NCBI RefSeq assembly: GCF_030272615.1
Contig: NC_081413.1
Location: forward strand, 723,505,649-723,569,648
From: Cryptomeria japonica
Lineage: Eukaryota > Streptophyta > Pinopsida > Cupressales > Cupressaceae
Direction of reading: 5' to 3'
Length of the DNA: 64,000 nt
The notes below the pieces were generated by a model. It was not told the DNA's origin. It did not search any database and saw only the letters and a program-made list of their open reading frames with translations. Positions 12,180-24,855 of the stretch are shown one piece after another. The position numbers and the translations under genes were made by a program. Position 1 is the stretch's first letter, and each line of letters starts with the position of its first letter.

Positions 12180-12191
12180 TGGTATCAGAGC
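12180..12191 (+). other. Primer-binding site of D1
   Basis: TGGTATCAGAGC is complementary to the 3' end of plant initiator methionine tRNA, the usual primer for reverse transcription in this group. It lies one base after the 5' LTR. Confidence 0.92.
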
Positions 12192-15100
12192 TAAATCCTG
12201 CCATCCTAAGGTTTAGCAATTACATGCAGTCACAGGAAATGGGTTCATACAGGTATTACACACGCAGCAGAGCCCTTCTTGAAGGAGAAAAGAGTCTTAA
12301 CAGGCAGTCAGATACCATGGGTGAAAGGCATACAGGCAGCCCACCCAGAGGCCACAAAACTGAGGATGAAGAGACTAGAGAATTTTTTAGGACTATGTCT
12401 ACAGGACAGCAACAGTTTTCTCAGGCTTTACAGGCACTCACCACCATGATGGAGCGTATGAATCCTCCAAACCGAAACAATTAGGAACCAGAGGACAATA
12501 AGAGTGTAGCCAATATTCCTAGACCTCACAGGGCAGTTACAAGCATAGTTGACAAGCCTTCAAGGCCTAATTTCTTGGCAGAAGAACCTGAGGATGTTGC
12601 CAAAGCTGAGGCAGAGCCTGTTTTTGTTGATAATGTTATGACGGTACATGAGTGGAGTCTTCTTCCCCCTGATGTTAGGTAGAATCTGAATTTTGATCAG
12701 TTCATGAGGCAAAAACGGGAGGTAGAGAGAAACAAGCAAGAGAGGAGGCCACGTTTCCAACATAGAGATCTTTAGTTTGCCACAAGCAAGCTCACTCTAC
12801 CTTATTATGATGGTAGCGGTGCAGTTATAGCTAGGTCCCGGATCCATAAATTGGATACATACTTCACATTGAGACCCATGATTGAAAGGGATGCAATTAA
12901 GTTTGCAACCTTACACTTGGACGGTACTGCACATGAGTGGTGGCATAACAGACTCATCACTCTCCAACATGATGAGATTACCACCTACTAGGAGTTCGCT
13001 GATTTGTTAGTAGAGAGGTTTGATAAGAAAGACCTCGAGTCTTACTTCTGGGAGTTAGCACAGCTGAAACAAACAGGGAATTTGGAGGCGTATGTTTCAG
13101 AGTTTTTGAAACTGTCGTGCATGGTAAATAACATGTCAAATCAACGATTAGTAGTTTTGTTTATAGAGGGACTCATGGTGCCTCTGAGAGGGTGGGTAAA
13201 GGCATTTGATCCCCCAACACTTCTACTTGCCATTAAAAAGGCACAGAGTATGGATGTGACAGCCACTCAGAATAAATTTGGGTCAAAGGGGTCAACATCT
13301 TTAAAAGATAATAGGAATTTCAGCAAAGGGAAAGAAAAATCAGACTTTAGAAATGATTACAAACCAAAACCAGCAGCCCCTCCATTAGATCGCGAGACAC
13401 TTAAAAATTTAACACAGAAGAAACTCTGTTTTTATTGCAAAGGTCCATATGATGCCAACCATGATTGTCCTTTGAGGCCTAAGGGCAGGGCAATAGAGTA
13501 ATGTGGGCATATTATGAAGATTCAGAATCTGATCATGAAGGTCAGCTTGCTGGTTATGAGGATTTAGAGGCTGAAAATGACACACAGGATCCTCCGAGAC
13601 TTGACAAAATGGATGCAGAAGGTGATGAACACCTTAAGGAGGCACTTCTCATGAGTATTCAACAGGTAGGGTCATTCAGAATGAGAGGAGTACTTGCTGG
13701 TCAGAAAGTTATTACATTGCTGGATATCGGAGCCACACATAACTTTATTGATGGCAGGTTAGTGGAGAAGAGAGGAATCCAAACAGAGGAGTTTGAGGGC
13801 ATCTGTGTGAGGGTGGCAGATGGTTACACTTTAAAGTGTAATAGGATGATTACACTCAAGCGGATGGAGAGGCTTGTACGACATGATCAGACTGAGTGGG
13901 CAGCAAAATGTATGATCATGCCCATACAACAGGATGCTCAGAAAGTTGAATATCATCCTGACATTCAGATACTGAGAACCAAACATAACAAGGTTTTTAG
14001 TGACATACAATTAGGGAGGCCACCAGATAGGGGTTTTGAGCACATCATTGAGCTAGAGGAGGGGGCGAAGCCAGTGATGATTACTCCATATAGACATCCG
14101 AAACGCTTGAAAGATGAAATAGAGAAAACCATATAGGAGCTTCTGGCCATGGGACATATTCGGCCTAGTAAGTCCCCCTTTGCTTCTTCAGTTGTTTTGG
14201 TGAAGAAGAAGGATGACACATTGCAGATGTGTATTGATTACAGGGTCCTTAATAAGCGGACGATCAAAAACAAATACCCCATTCCACGTATTGATGAGCT
14301 CATAGATGAATTACATGGGGCATGTTATTTTTCAAAGATTGATTTGAGATTAGGCTATCACCAGATTAGTGTCCGTGAGCAGGATATTGAGAAGATTGCT
14401 TTTCGTTGTCATTATGGACATTTTGAGTTTGTGGTTATGCCATTTGGGCTAACCAATGCTCCTGCTACTTTCCAGTCCACAATGAACAAAGTCTTTAGAC
14501 AACAGTTGAGGAAATCAGTATTGGTGTTCTTTGATGATATACTGGTTTACAGTCGTACTTGGGAGGAGCACCTCAGTCACTTAGATACAGTTTTGAGCAT
14601 TCTGAGAAGGGAGTCCTTGTATGCCAAGGAATCCAAATGTGACCTTGGAATGACTGAGTTATTGTACTTGGGCCATATTATCAGTGCAAAGGGAGTGCAG
14701 ATGGATCCTGAGAAGATTTGTGCTATTGTAGATTGGCCTACTCCAGTGAACGTTACTCAGTTGCGTGGGTTCTTGGGCCTATGTGGTTTCTACCGCCGTT
14801 TTGTTAACATTTATTCACGCCATGTGTCACCTTTGACAGACTTGATAAAAAATGGTGCCTTCTTATGGACTCCTGAGGCCCAGGAGTGTTTTGAGAGGTT
14901 CAAGGAGCTCATGACTTCATGTCCAGTACTTGCTACACCTGACTTCTCGAAGTCATTTGAGTTACAGTGTGATGCCTTTGGTGAGGGCATTGGTGCGGTG
15001 CTTATGCAGGACAAGCACCCTATTGCATATGAGAGCAGGAAACTTCGTGGACCTGAGAGGAGTTACAGCATTTATGATAAGGAAATGTTGGCTATAATGC

Positions 15101-15535
15101 ATGCACTGGCCAAATTTAGATAGTACTTAGTGGGCAGCAAGTTTTGCATTAAGATTGACCACAATAGTTTGAGACATTTCCTTGGGCAGCGTGACTTAAA
15201 TGACAGGCAGCAAAAGTGGGTCAGCAAACTTTAGGCTTATAACTTTGATATTTCCTATATCAAAGGCACACAGAATGTAGTTGCAGATGCCTTATCATGT
15301 TGTCCCCACTTGAGTTCTATGGTCCAGATAGCGGAGGATTGGCAGCATATTATATTGGCAAAGTATGCCAAAGATAGCTGGGCTGTAGGTTTGATAGAGG
15401 GATCGGTAGTGGACAACAGGTATACAGTTGTAAATGACTTGATCATTTACAAGGGCAGAGTATACTTGATCCCAGGATTAGAGTTGAGGAGTAGGGTATT
15501 GCGGTTCTTTCATGATGAACCAATGGCAGGACATC

Positions 15536-17000
15536 TGTGATAACCCCTACGGTATCACGAGATGTAAAATCACTTGTGTGGATTAATTAAATAAGGTTAT
15601 TGTAAATGAATAATTAAAATGATAATCTAATTAATCTATGAAAAATTAAGGAAATATATTTAATTTGTTTTAATAAAGGAAATATTATTTAAATAATTAA
15701 TATATATTTGAATGGAAAGATATTTAAATATATTTTGATATGTAATATTTAATATATTTAAATGAAATGTATTTAATATTTAATATATTTAAAAAGAAAC
15801 AATATATAATATTTAATATATTTAATATATATATATTACAAAAAAAACATGACTTAAATAAACCCGATATGGGCTGGGTTACTTCCGCACGAAGTGGTGC
15901 GTGGGTAACCGCAGCCTAGGCTGTGATTACCCCCGCATCCCTTGATGTGGAAGGGGCTCGTGGAGGGGCACAACCCCTCACGGGTTATATAAGGTAGCAA
16001 CGGTAAAGGTTAAAAGCAGGACGGGAAGGGAGTGAACTAGAGATAAAGCTTCCGCTGCGGGCGAAAGGTAAGAAACAAGTTTTTTCTTATATTAAAATAT
16101 AAGTATATTAGTTGATGTGTCATATTAGTTAATGTGTAATACTCATTAACATTAGTTAATGAGTAATGTGTAATGCTCATGAATATGTGATGTTAATTGT
16201 TGTCCAGTGAATATATATATATATATATATATTAATTGATGTATAATATTCACTGGTCATTAAATATAGGTAAAGGATATAATCATGTTAATTGTTGTAT
16301 ACACAAGTTTACACATTAGGAAGGATTATGTAATACAAAGGTATTTAATGAAATGTAATGCATATGTTAAAGATGGTAAAGCACATTGATATATATATAA
16401 GTTAAAGAACACATTAGGAATCCATGTTAACACAAAGGGATAGATTATGAACTGAAAATTGATATGCATATGTATGGCTTGGTTGATTAAAACTCAACCA
16501 AGAAGAGACGGATCTGGCCGATCCCCTTTGAGGACTTGGATGATGGAGGCATCACCCAAGGCAAGGAATAGACAAGGGTCTTCCTTGGATGGCTTGGGTG
16601 TAAGAGGTTACACCCAAGACAGGACTAGATGGATCTGGTCGATCCCCTCTGAGGACTTGGATGATGGAGGCATCACCCAAGGCAAGGAATAGACAAGGGT
16701 CTTCCTTGGATGGCTTGGGTGTAAGAGGTTACACCCAAGACAGGATTTGAACTCATCTTCGATTTCCCGGAGGGCTTGGGACCAAGGGGTTCCAAGAAGG
16801 CGAGCTTCACGGCCGCCTAAGGACATACTTTTGTATGGCATTCATATCCTTTTTTATTAGGTGAAAATGTGATTATGTTAGTTAAGTATTAAAGTTAGAT
16901 TGCAATCTAGATTACTTATATATATATATATATATATGATTGTTGTGTTCTAACAATATGTTTTGCAAGTTAATGATCTCTAACTAGTAGGGACATTACA
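15536..17000 (+). mobile_element. Solo LTR nested in D1 pol (TSD ACATC)
   Basis: The unit begins TGTGATAACCCC and ends GGGACATTACA. It is flanked by a perfect 5-bp duplication ACATC (15531-15535 and 17001-17005) and splits D1 between RNase H and the integrase core. The 1465 bp have no internal region, primer-binding site or second LTR, so it is a solo LTR left by recombination. A TATA box lies at about 15985 (GTTATATAAGG), and upstream a hairpin GGTTAC...GTAACC (15877-15910). Orientation is set from the TATA box and termini. Confidence 0.9.
16502..16745 (+). repeat. 120/121-bp tandem duplication in the solo LTR
   Basis: Two near-identical copies (for example GGATCTGG at 16511 and 16631, and GCAAGGAATAGACAAGGGTC at 16561 and 16682) follow the TATA box, in the presumed R/U5 part. 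One copy has a 1-base indel. The overlapping ORFs here are by-products of the duplication. Confidence 0.9.
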
Positions 17001-18230
17001 ACATCCCGGGTTTTTCAAAACCTACAGACAGGTTCGTGAGCACTTCACTTGGAAAGGGCTTAAGGCGGATGTTCTGCAGTACGTTAGAGAGTGCCCTGTT
17101 TGTCAGCAGAATAAATAGGAGCATACATACCCTGCTGGTTTACTTCAGCCACTTCCAATCCCTGACAGGAAGTGGGAATGTTTGTCTATGGATTTTATCA
17201 CAGGGTTGCCGAGAGCACAGGGACGTGATTGCATATTTGTGATTGTGGATCGTTTGACAAAGTATGCCCACTTCTATCCGATCACTACCACTTATTGAGC
17301 TATTCAGGTGGCAGAGTTGTTCTTCAGAGAGGTATTTAGATTACATGGCTTGCCTCGAACTATTGTCAGTGATAGAGACACTCGGTTTTTGAGCCACTTT
17401 TGGCTGGAGCTCTTCAGACTCTGTGGGACCGAGCTTACACCGAGCACCAGTTACCACCCTTAGACTGATGGTTAGACAGAGATAGTTAACAAATGGGTGG
17501 AGGGACCTCAGGAACTATATTTCAGGGCAGTAGAATGCGTGGGTGAAGTGGATTTACCTTTGTGAGTATTGTTACAATACCACGCACCACATGTCTATTC
17601 AGATGACACCATTTACAACACTGTATGGGTACGAGCCTCCTAGTTTCATTGACTAATTGTTGAGTGACAGTAGAGTGCCTAGTGCGGGAGACATGATACA
17701 TGAGAGCCAGGACATTGTGAAGACTCTCCAGGAAAATATAGCCAAGGCACAGAATCAACAAAAGCAATATGCTGATTAGAAGATGACAGAGAAGTCATTT
17801 GAGGTAGGAGACATGGTGTATTTGATGTTGCAGCCTTATTGACAGTCTACTCTCAGGAGGAGTGGAGCAGAGAAGCTCAAGCCACGATATTATGGCCCTT
17901 TTAGAGTGATTAGACGTATTGGTGAGGTGGCTTATGAGTTGGATTTACCGGCAGATAGCAGAGTACACAATGTATTTCACGTGTCACGTCTCAAAAAGGC
18001 GTTGGGACACCGTATTGTACCTTCCACGGTTTTACCACCCCTAGATGATGAGGGGAAGTTGATACTCGTACCTGAGGCTATCATTGAGTTCAGGGAAAGG
18101 AATTTCAGGAGACGTACTATCACAGAGTACTTGATGAAATGGAAGAATTTCCCAGTAGAGGATGCTACTTGGGAGAGCGAGGAGATTTTACAGCATCCGG
18201 AGTTGAGATTGCTTGAGGACAAGCAATTTC

Positions 18231-18243
18231 AAGAGGGGCGGAC
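18231..18243 (+). other. Polypurine tract of D1
   Basis: AAGAGGGGCGGAC directly precedes the 3' LTR and would prime plus-strand synthesis. Element C has the equivalent AAGGGGGGCGGAC. Confidence 0.8.
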
Positions 18244-19582
18244 TGTGATGTCCCCTTCTAGTTGACATCTGTTAGTTGAGTAGATTAGCCTATCACTGAC
18301 CCTTGTAGGTTGATGAGGTTGGTTAGAGGGTCCTCCGGAGTTTGGTTTGTTATCTTCAGAGCGAGCACTCCAGGTTTGGTTTTCGTTTGAGGTCTCCAGG
18401 AATTCGTTTGAAATACTTTCTATTTTTAGCAGTCCTGCTATTTATAGCCAGTGGGTTGGGCAGGGATGGAGTATGGTTTGGCAGTCTCCAGTTCAGACGA
18501 CAGGCAATTCTGATGAGTACTTAGAGAGATATTAATATTTAATTATTTTTAATTAAATATTAAATGGGCGAACTTTAATGTTTAATTGTTTTAAAAAGTC
18601 CACTTTAAGTCATAACTTAAATGAGGGTCCATCTCTCATCAGATGGGGCCATTTTTATATTAAATGGAAAAGTGATTTATTTTTGACACTTCAATAGTCA
18701 AAAATTAAATATTAAAAGTTAAACATCATTTAATGCCAAAATCGCACTCTTCTTGGGAATTGTGCCAAACCCTAAGTGGAGAGGATTAAAGAAGATTTTA
18801 GGTCTTCTTTTCATTATGTTAAGTTGTGATATTTTGTTTGGAGCTCTGAGAGGAGTTTTGGCCAAGGGTTTTAGCAAAAGATTCTTCTGCAGTGATCAGA
18901 GGTATCGGTACAGGAAAATGTGGGATTCTTGTACAACAACATCAGAGGTTGTGTAATATCAGTTGATCTTGCTCTTCCAGTTGGTTTCATTCAGGGACCA
19001 AGTTTGTGCTTATTAGTCAGGGAGGCACCGTTATTCTTCAGTATTTTGTTGCAGCAGCAAACAGGGAAACAGAGGTACCCAAAGGAGATATTTATTGGTG
19101 GCTGTACGGCTGCCTGGGAAGTAGCGCCAATCCCCTAAGGGTCTGCGATTTGCATGTTGGAGGAATCAAAAAAATATTATAAAAATAGCTGGAGGTGCGC
19201 CTAGCCTGGAGTCATCCATTGAGCTATCATGTTAGCTGTTCGGGTAAGTCTGGAGTAAGTTACAGCAGGCTGTCATTATGGACTGTGTGTGACAGCAAGG
19301 AAGGAATAAGGGTTTCCAGAATTTCGTGGTATTTTTTGAGTTCCTATCTAATAATGTTTGTTTATGTATCGAGGGTAGATTAAGGTTGAATAAATGTAAT
19401 AAGGGTTTGATCAGAGTACTACTGAATTATTATTGATTTCTAGCATTTCTCTATAGTTGCTTTTTGAGCTTGTAGTAGTTAGAGTATACTTGCTGTTCAA
19501 AATTTGCAAAGAACAAACTTAAAACGCAACAGGGTCAACTAAATTACAGTTGTCAGAGTTAAGGGCCTTTGAGGTTCTTACA
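18244..19582 (+). mobile_element. 3' LTR of D1 (1339 bp)
   Basis: From TGTGATGTCCCC to ...GTTCTTACA. It aligns along its whole length with the 5' LTR, and the last codons of pol read into it. Confidence 0.92.
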
Positions 19583-19872
19583 GTCTACTCTCTTCCTCAA
19601 ACATCCTTGTTCCCTCCTTAGGGAAGTGATGATCTACTCATTTTTCATCACTGATGGGATTCTCTAAACATTCCTCTAACTATTTTTGGAAACCCGTGTT
19701 CTCTAAAAACATTAAATCTTCATCACATAATGGGGCTCCCAAAGATCTCCATCTCTGTTGCAGCTTCCTCTCTAATGTGGACTGTTTTCACTCCTACAGA
19801 TTTTGGGCCTTCTCTTGTAATAGGTTGCATTCCTTCTCATCGCAGTTTTTCAACTCTTCTTTTTTTTGTATG

Positions 19873-20400
19873 TCAATCTTCAATGCTTTCCCCTTCTCTA
19901 GAGTAACACAACTCAAATACTCTAGCATCAAACTCATCTATTTGTTCATTTGCATCCCATTCTTTTGTCTCTTTATCTTCATACCATTCATCTATCTCTA
20001 CTCTCTGTAACTCTTGGAAGACCACATTTAAGGGTCTTCTATCCATTAATATTTTTGCAAACCCTTCAATAGATTTAATCTTTCCTTGTTCTAACAATTC
20101 TGCCCCTTGGTTAATGCTTAACTCAATGGCTTTTCTCTCTAAAGATGGCTATTTCTCACAAGGTGAGTATTTATCCTTACCATTCTTTTTCACCTTCTCA
20201 TAACTCTTCAACATCTTTTCTGTAGATTTCTTTTTCCTTGCTTGCTTATTGTTGCATAACTCACATTCCTCCAACAGGCACCATAACTCTTCCAGCTCAA
20301 TCTCTACTTTTGCAACTCTTTTTGTTGGTCTTTTGTTAGCTTTTGCCTTTGCCTTTGTCTTATCTTTTCTTCCACCCTGATTATGCTTTTTCTTAAATTA
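19873..20400 (-). pseudogene. Possible decayed coding remnant, family unknown
   Basis: On the minus strand a lysine-rich stretch (KDKTKAKAKA and similar) leads through one stop into a 74-codon open frame rich in Glu/Asp/Lys (for example EIDEWYEDKETKEWDANEQI), ending near 19873. The bias and continuity suggest old coding sequence with a coiled-coil or acidic region, but I do not recognise the family. It could be transposon-derived or chance. Confidence 0.25.
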
Positions 20401-20798
20401 TAATTTAATTTCATATTTTACTTCACAGCCTAAGCTCAAAAGCACAACTACCCCTCCTTGTTTCCTCACAGCTCTCCCCTTTTGCATATAGCAGATCATA
20501 ACAATAACACTGCATCAATCTTTTAAACTGGTGATACACTTCTCTCATAAAAAAATCCATCTTCCCCGTTCTTCATAGACATGGAACTTTCAGTTTCCTT
20601 CAACATAGGATGTAATTAGAACTCTAGAAACATAGCAGATCACTATAGAAACATAGCAGAACATAGGATGGGAAGACACGGTAAACACAATCATTCCCAA
20701 TGAAAGACAACAATTAGCTACTGTATTAAAATAACAACTCATACACAAATGCTCTTTTTGAATTAGATTAGGTCTTTGCTTGATTCAGAGCTTATTTG

Positions 20799-21379
20799 TG
20801 TAATGTCCCCACTTTGAAATAGAATTTAATGATAAATACTAACAATAAAATTAAAATATTAAAAATAAAATCAAAATATTAAAGAATATAATCAAATTAA
20901 TTAAGTTAATGAACGGTCAAAAGACATAAAATGAAAAGTTGCGACTCCCTCAAACATGAGATATAAAAGGAAGAAGAGAACCTCATTTGAGGCGGGATAA
21001 TTTGGGAATCAGCAGTGCAGATCTGATTGTGAAAGGTTGCGTCCCTTTCAAAGGGCAGAAATAATAAAGAGTTGTACTCTTTCAAAGGGTGCTAATGGTG
21101 AAAGGGTGTGTCTCTTGCCAAAGGGCATACATGATGAAGAGGTGTGACCTCTTCCTCACATTGAGAGATATAAAGGAAAGGAATCAAAAGCCTCTAGTGA
21201 CATCACTACCAATCTGATCAGATCAGATCTGTTATTAAGTTATAGGCAGTAACATCCTTGTTCATGGTGGTATGCATTGGGATATGCTTAATTTGTATGC
21301 TTAATATATGACGCCTGATAATGTTCTTATGCAGAATTTAATAGTAATGTTAATATAGACTGCAATATGTATGACAGTG
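20799..21379 (+). mobile_element. LTR-like unit with promoter and serial hairpins
   Basis: Begins TGTAATGTCCCC, the terminus used by several LTRs in this window, and has TATA-like AGATATAAAAGG near 20950 and GAGATATAAAGG near 21165. Between them lie short hairpins whose stems differ in sequence but stay paired: GAAAGG...CCTTTC (21031-21049), AAAGAG...CTCTTT (21066-21082) and GAAGAGG...CCTCTTC (21136-21154). The 3' boundary and target duplication could not be fixed, so the end given is approximate. A solo LTR is the likeliest identity. Confidence 0.45.
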
Positions 21380-22462
21380 TAGGATTATTGCCTCAGGAAC
21401 CAGGCGGCGACAGAAGCACACCAAAAATATGGAACAAAAGCTGAATCAAATTGAAACAAACTTATCCTTAGATGTTCATTGCATAAATTTAAATAGAAGT
21501 TGCCTACAACTTTGAAAAACCTTTTCTAAATGTTTATTTCATTAGGATGGTTCTTTGGCAATTTTATGTGAAGAAACTTCATTACATTTTCCCTATCTTG
21601 AGGATTCTAAAATATTCTATTGACCATAAAATTTAATCCAACATTTAATAAATCCTATCTCTACCTTGCTGATTTCTTCATCACATCGACCAAATCCACT
21701 TGCTATTACTTTGGTTCTTCCACAGGAGAGTTGGATGCTCATTAGTATTTATATCTTGCACTAATAGTGTTTGTAGATTGTTTATGGACGAAGAATGATG
21801 AATAAAGATGATCGATTTGTTAAAAGATTCATAGCTTCAACATAGAAGGAAGAAGATGCAATGACGAAGATTTGAATTAAAATGCAAGATTGGCAAATGT
21901 AAAAAAAATCCTGACAAGTGGCAGTTGCATTATTTATCCATGCCAACAGAAGGAAAATAAGCTAAGTAGTAGAGCACACTTTTCCAATGGCCAGGCCAAG
22001 GAGAAAAGGTGCTAAAGGTGGTAGAGAGATCATAAAATTGTGACTACAGGAATAGTTGAATAGTTAAGTGATTTTCAACACACGATTGGAGGGGCCCTGT
22101 TATAAGAAAACAGTGACAAAGGAGGCAATGAATAAAGAAACTATGCCATCAGGAAATTTCCTAGAATACACAAGAATCACACACTTTCAAGTGGCTCTAG
22201 CCTATAGCCAATCTAAAACCCTGCCCAAAGTGGCTAACAATGATGAAATAGCAGCAACTTAAAAGGTAAACAAACAAGTAAAGGAAGTTGCACAATTTAA
22301 AAGGTTGAGCCATTAGAAAATGGCAAATAATGAGTGAAATCATGACCAGTATATGAATGAAGGATAACACAAAAGAAAGTCACACTTTCTGCTTGGCAAT
22401 TCTAATACAAATTTGCAACTCAATATACCATGTTTTTTAGCAAGCTGTACTAGCCTCAAACT
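21380..22462. other. Intronic DNA, no gene recognised
   Basis: It begins with the second copy of a 57-bp block also present at 10191-10247. The remainder is AT-rich with one 64-codon open frame (22068-22262) that shows no features. Confidence 0.4.
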
Positions 22463-22928
22463 GTACCAGGCTGTAAGGATCAGACTTGATTTATAATTGA
22501 TCTCCACGAATATCTTTTCACATTCGATGCCCTTCCTTCATCTCCAGATTCATATTTATTTTGTCAAAGAGTCATACCCTTTGACTCTTGATGAGACGCA
22601 TCCCTCATTGCTTACTTTCCTTAAGTAAAACCGCAGCTTTTTACATATAATTACTTGATTCGCACCCTTTGCGTATTGATTTGGTAATTGTTTTAATGTT
22701 TATTCCCTAACATAATGCAATCATTCCTTAAAAATCTTTCCTATCAATTGCTTTGTGATTATTTCCAGATGCAAACTGAAATGAATTGCTCATAAAAAAT
22801 ATATTAGGAGTATTCTTACAATACTTTTTATATATTTGAACATCAAAATATCAAATGTAAGGAAGAGAAAAATAATAATAATATTATAAGAACATGATTT
22901 ACTTAACATTAACGAGGTGGATATTAAA
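22463..22928 (-). mobile_element. Truncated 3' LTR of the gag-only relic
   Basis: Aligns with 30171-30627 from GTACCAGGCTGTAAG through TTTCCAGATGCAAACTGAAA to the terminal GATATTA. Upstream of 22463 the similarity stops abruptly. A CCACCCTTCC purine-tract complement and the 'GATTGCTTGTCCTCAAGCAA' block follow, as they do next to the LTR of F and, in a related form, C. Confidence 0.8.
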
Positions 22929-23601
22929 GTCCACCCTTCCCTAAGATTGCTTGTCCTCAAGCAATGATAGTTTAATTGAGTCCCTTAAATGGAAGGATCC
23001 CTAAACTAACCCCTTAGGTCCTCAATGTATATATATAACATCTTTAATTCACTGTGGGTTATCTTGACTAATGATTGGGAATTTTCAAGGTTTGTAATTT
23101 TAAGACAAGTTTCCTCTCATCTTTCCTTCCTCATCACTTGAAAATGTAAATGTTTGCACAATATCATAGATGTCTCTTACATTAAGGTAAGGTAAGGACT
23201 TATGTAGGAGGATTAGAAGCATGACACACATCTATGACCTCAAATGCAATGTTCTCTAGATAAAGCCATATCATCTTTGATTCCTTCTTGATATTCATAT
23301 ATTCTAGATTAACTAAAAATATAGAGCTAACACAGAGCATAATCTTGAAAACATGGAGTACACACATGGATATATGCAAACATGGAGCATACATATTAAG
23401 ACATCTATTGTTTAGATTCCTCGTCATTGCCTAGAATGATTTATTGATTCATCTTTACTCTGCAATGTGTAATGAAAATGTTGTTCTTTATTTGACAAGG
23501 AAACCTTCAAGTGACATATAACAATTTTTTAATGTTTTTAATTTTTGGTTTTTGTTATGGAGATTTTGCTTCTAGATCTGAAGGATAGGATGGTGTCATG
23601 A
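22929..23601. other. Non-coding interior of the gag-only relic
   Basis: This is where pol would be expected, but no domain is readable on either strand. Only short AT-rich open frames occur. Confidence 0.55.
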
Positions 23602-24724
23602 TTACTGGGTTTGTTCTTCCATAAAGCTCCATCTGTTTGCTGTCCCTTTTTCTTTTGACTGTATTCTCTTAAGATCTTCTTTGTCATACCTTGTTTTCTT
23701 GCTAGGATTCTCTTTACCCTCTTCCTCAGAATTTGCCTCTATTTGATGGGCTTGGCTTTTACATTTATGACCAGGTTCCCATCTTTCCTTACATCTATAG
23801 CACGATCTTTTTCTGTTCGATCCACCTTTATGGCAATGGTGCCTCCGTTCCCAAGGCTCTTGACATTTGAAATATAAATTCTTTTTCTTGAACTCATCTT
23901 TGTTTATGAAGACTTTGTAGTGATTATCCTTCTTGTGGAAAATCTTTGTATGATCATTTGGGGTTTTGTCCTTTGGGGATGATGTTTCTAGTCTTAAGGC
24001 CTTTTCAATAGCATGATCTAGGGTTATTGGATTGAGGGCACCCAATAACCTTCTCAATGATTCTTTCAACTCTTCAACAAATAGATAGGTTAGCCTATCT
24101 TCATCAATACCTGCGACCCTAACTGCAATTCTTTGAAAGTCAGTGATGTATTCATCCACTGTCCCTAGCTGTTTTAGCTGAGTCAAGTCTTTGAAGTCTT
24201 TTTAAGGATGTTTTCGATGAAATCTTTTAATCAGTTTCTGTGAGAATTCTTCATAAGAGACTATATTTTGGTGCCCTTGGGTAAGGATCCCATGGTGCCA
24301 CCACTTGTGAGCCAAGCCTTCTAAGTGTAGGATGGCAAATTGGACTGCATCTTCTTCTGTCATAGGGCTGAGGGAAAAATAAGTGTTTAATTTTTGCAAC
24401 CAAGCATGGGCTATGATTTTATTGGACCCATCAAAGTTTGGAAGAGTTACCTTATTCATCTTATGTTAAGTCCTTGCTTGAATGTCTCTTTTCTCTCCTA
24501 GGGTTCTCATGTTTTTTTGCTTCACAAAATTCCTGGAATAATATTTTCTGAGTGATTTGTACTAATGTCCCTTCCACTAGAATTTGTCCTAAGATCATTG
24601 ATTTTGACATATTCATGTTTTGCAGGGCTTGCATGAGGACTTGGGTTCTTTCATTTTGTTCCATTAATGTCTTGGTTGTTAGCTCCATAAATGTCCTCAT
24701 TTCATCACCTGTTGGTTCAGCCAT
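23602..24724 (-). pseudogene. Ty3-type gag, broken
   Basis: The ATG at 24724 starts MAEPTGDEMRTFMEL. A TAA followed by a one-base frame change near 24460 precedes 'NKVTLPNFDGSNKIIAHAWL', then HLEGLAHKWWHHG, which is the core motif of plant Ty3 gag. An in-frame TAA lies near 24202. The C-terminal part has a degenerate zinc knuckle (first Cys replaced by Tyr in LYFKCQEPWERRHHC) and an intact one (CYRCKERWEPGHKC). It ends at 23602 with no protease after it. The two tandem knuckles differ from D1 and C, which have one. Confidence 0.85.
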
Positions 24725-24843
24725 AATATTGTCTTGATTGGGATTGGACTTTGCTGCAAGTTTTCTCCTTTCCCTTTCTTAGGCTTTTTGTGCCCTTTGG
24801 CTAGTTTGCATCAACCTAACTTTTCACAGGATGGCAGGATATT

Positions 24844-24855
24844 GCTCTGATACCA
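24844..24855 (-). other. Primer-binding site of the gag-only relic
   Basis: The plus strand reads GCTCTGATACCA, the complement of TGGTATCAGAGC (initiator-Met tRNA type), two bases inside the 5' LTR that begins at 24858. Confidence 0.88.

Larger units (their letters stand above)
12224..18265 (+). pseudogene. D1 gag-pol polyprotein, broken
   Basis: The likely ATG at 12224 matches the start region of element C. Recognisable pieces are gag with the 'HEWWHN' motif near 12940, a zinc knuckle from about 13427, a protease motif [12 protein letters not shown] near 13720, reverse transcriptase ([14 protein letters not shown] near 14530), RNase H (LQCDAF, DKEMLAI), and then, past the nested solo LTR, integrase ([24 protein letters not shown]) and a C-terminal chromodomain (17906-18265). 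The protease DTG triad reads DIG, and about 70 codons after it are missing relative to C. Stops occur from 12481 onward, many of them TAG where C has CAG, and a frame change lies near 13500. The stop lies about 20 bases inside the 3' LTR, as in C. Not functional. Confidence 0.9.
10843..19582 (+). mobile_element. Element D1: decayed Ty3/gypsy chromovirus
   Basis: A complete two-LTR structure of about 8.7 kb: 5' LTR, primer-binding site TGGTATCAGAGC (initiator-Met tRNA type), gag-pol pseudogene, purine tract, 3' LTR. Domain order is gag, protease, reverse transcriptase, RNase H, integrase, chromodomain, which is that of chromoviruses. Related in sequence to the intact element C at 44207-51769 but clearly diverged. 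The coding region carries many stops, a frameshift and a deletion, and a 1465-bp solo LTR sits between RNase H and the integrase core. The 5-base flanks (ACCTC left, GTCTA right) do not match, so the target duplication has decayed or been lost by recombination. Confidence 0.93.

Noticed and set aside
12180-12191. TGGTATCAGAGC and its complements as tRNA gene fragments
   Set aside because: They sit next to LTR ends and are primer-binding sites. No tRNA cloverleaf surrounds them.
16459-16841. Open frames of 77 codons in the D1-nested solo LTR
   Set aside because: They result from the 120/121-bp tandem duplication in non-coding LTR sequence.
10838-19587. A target duplication for D1
   Set aside because: The flanking pentamers ACCTC and GTCTA do not match, and shifting the boundaries by a few bases did not help.
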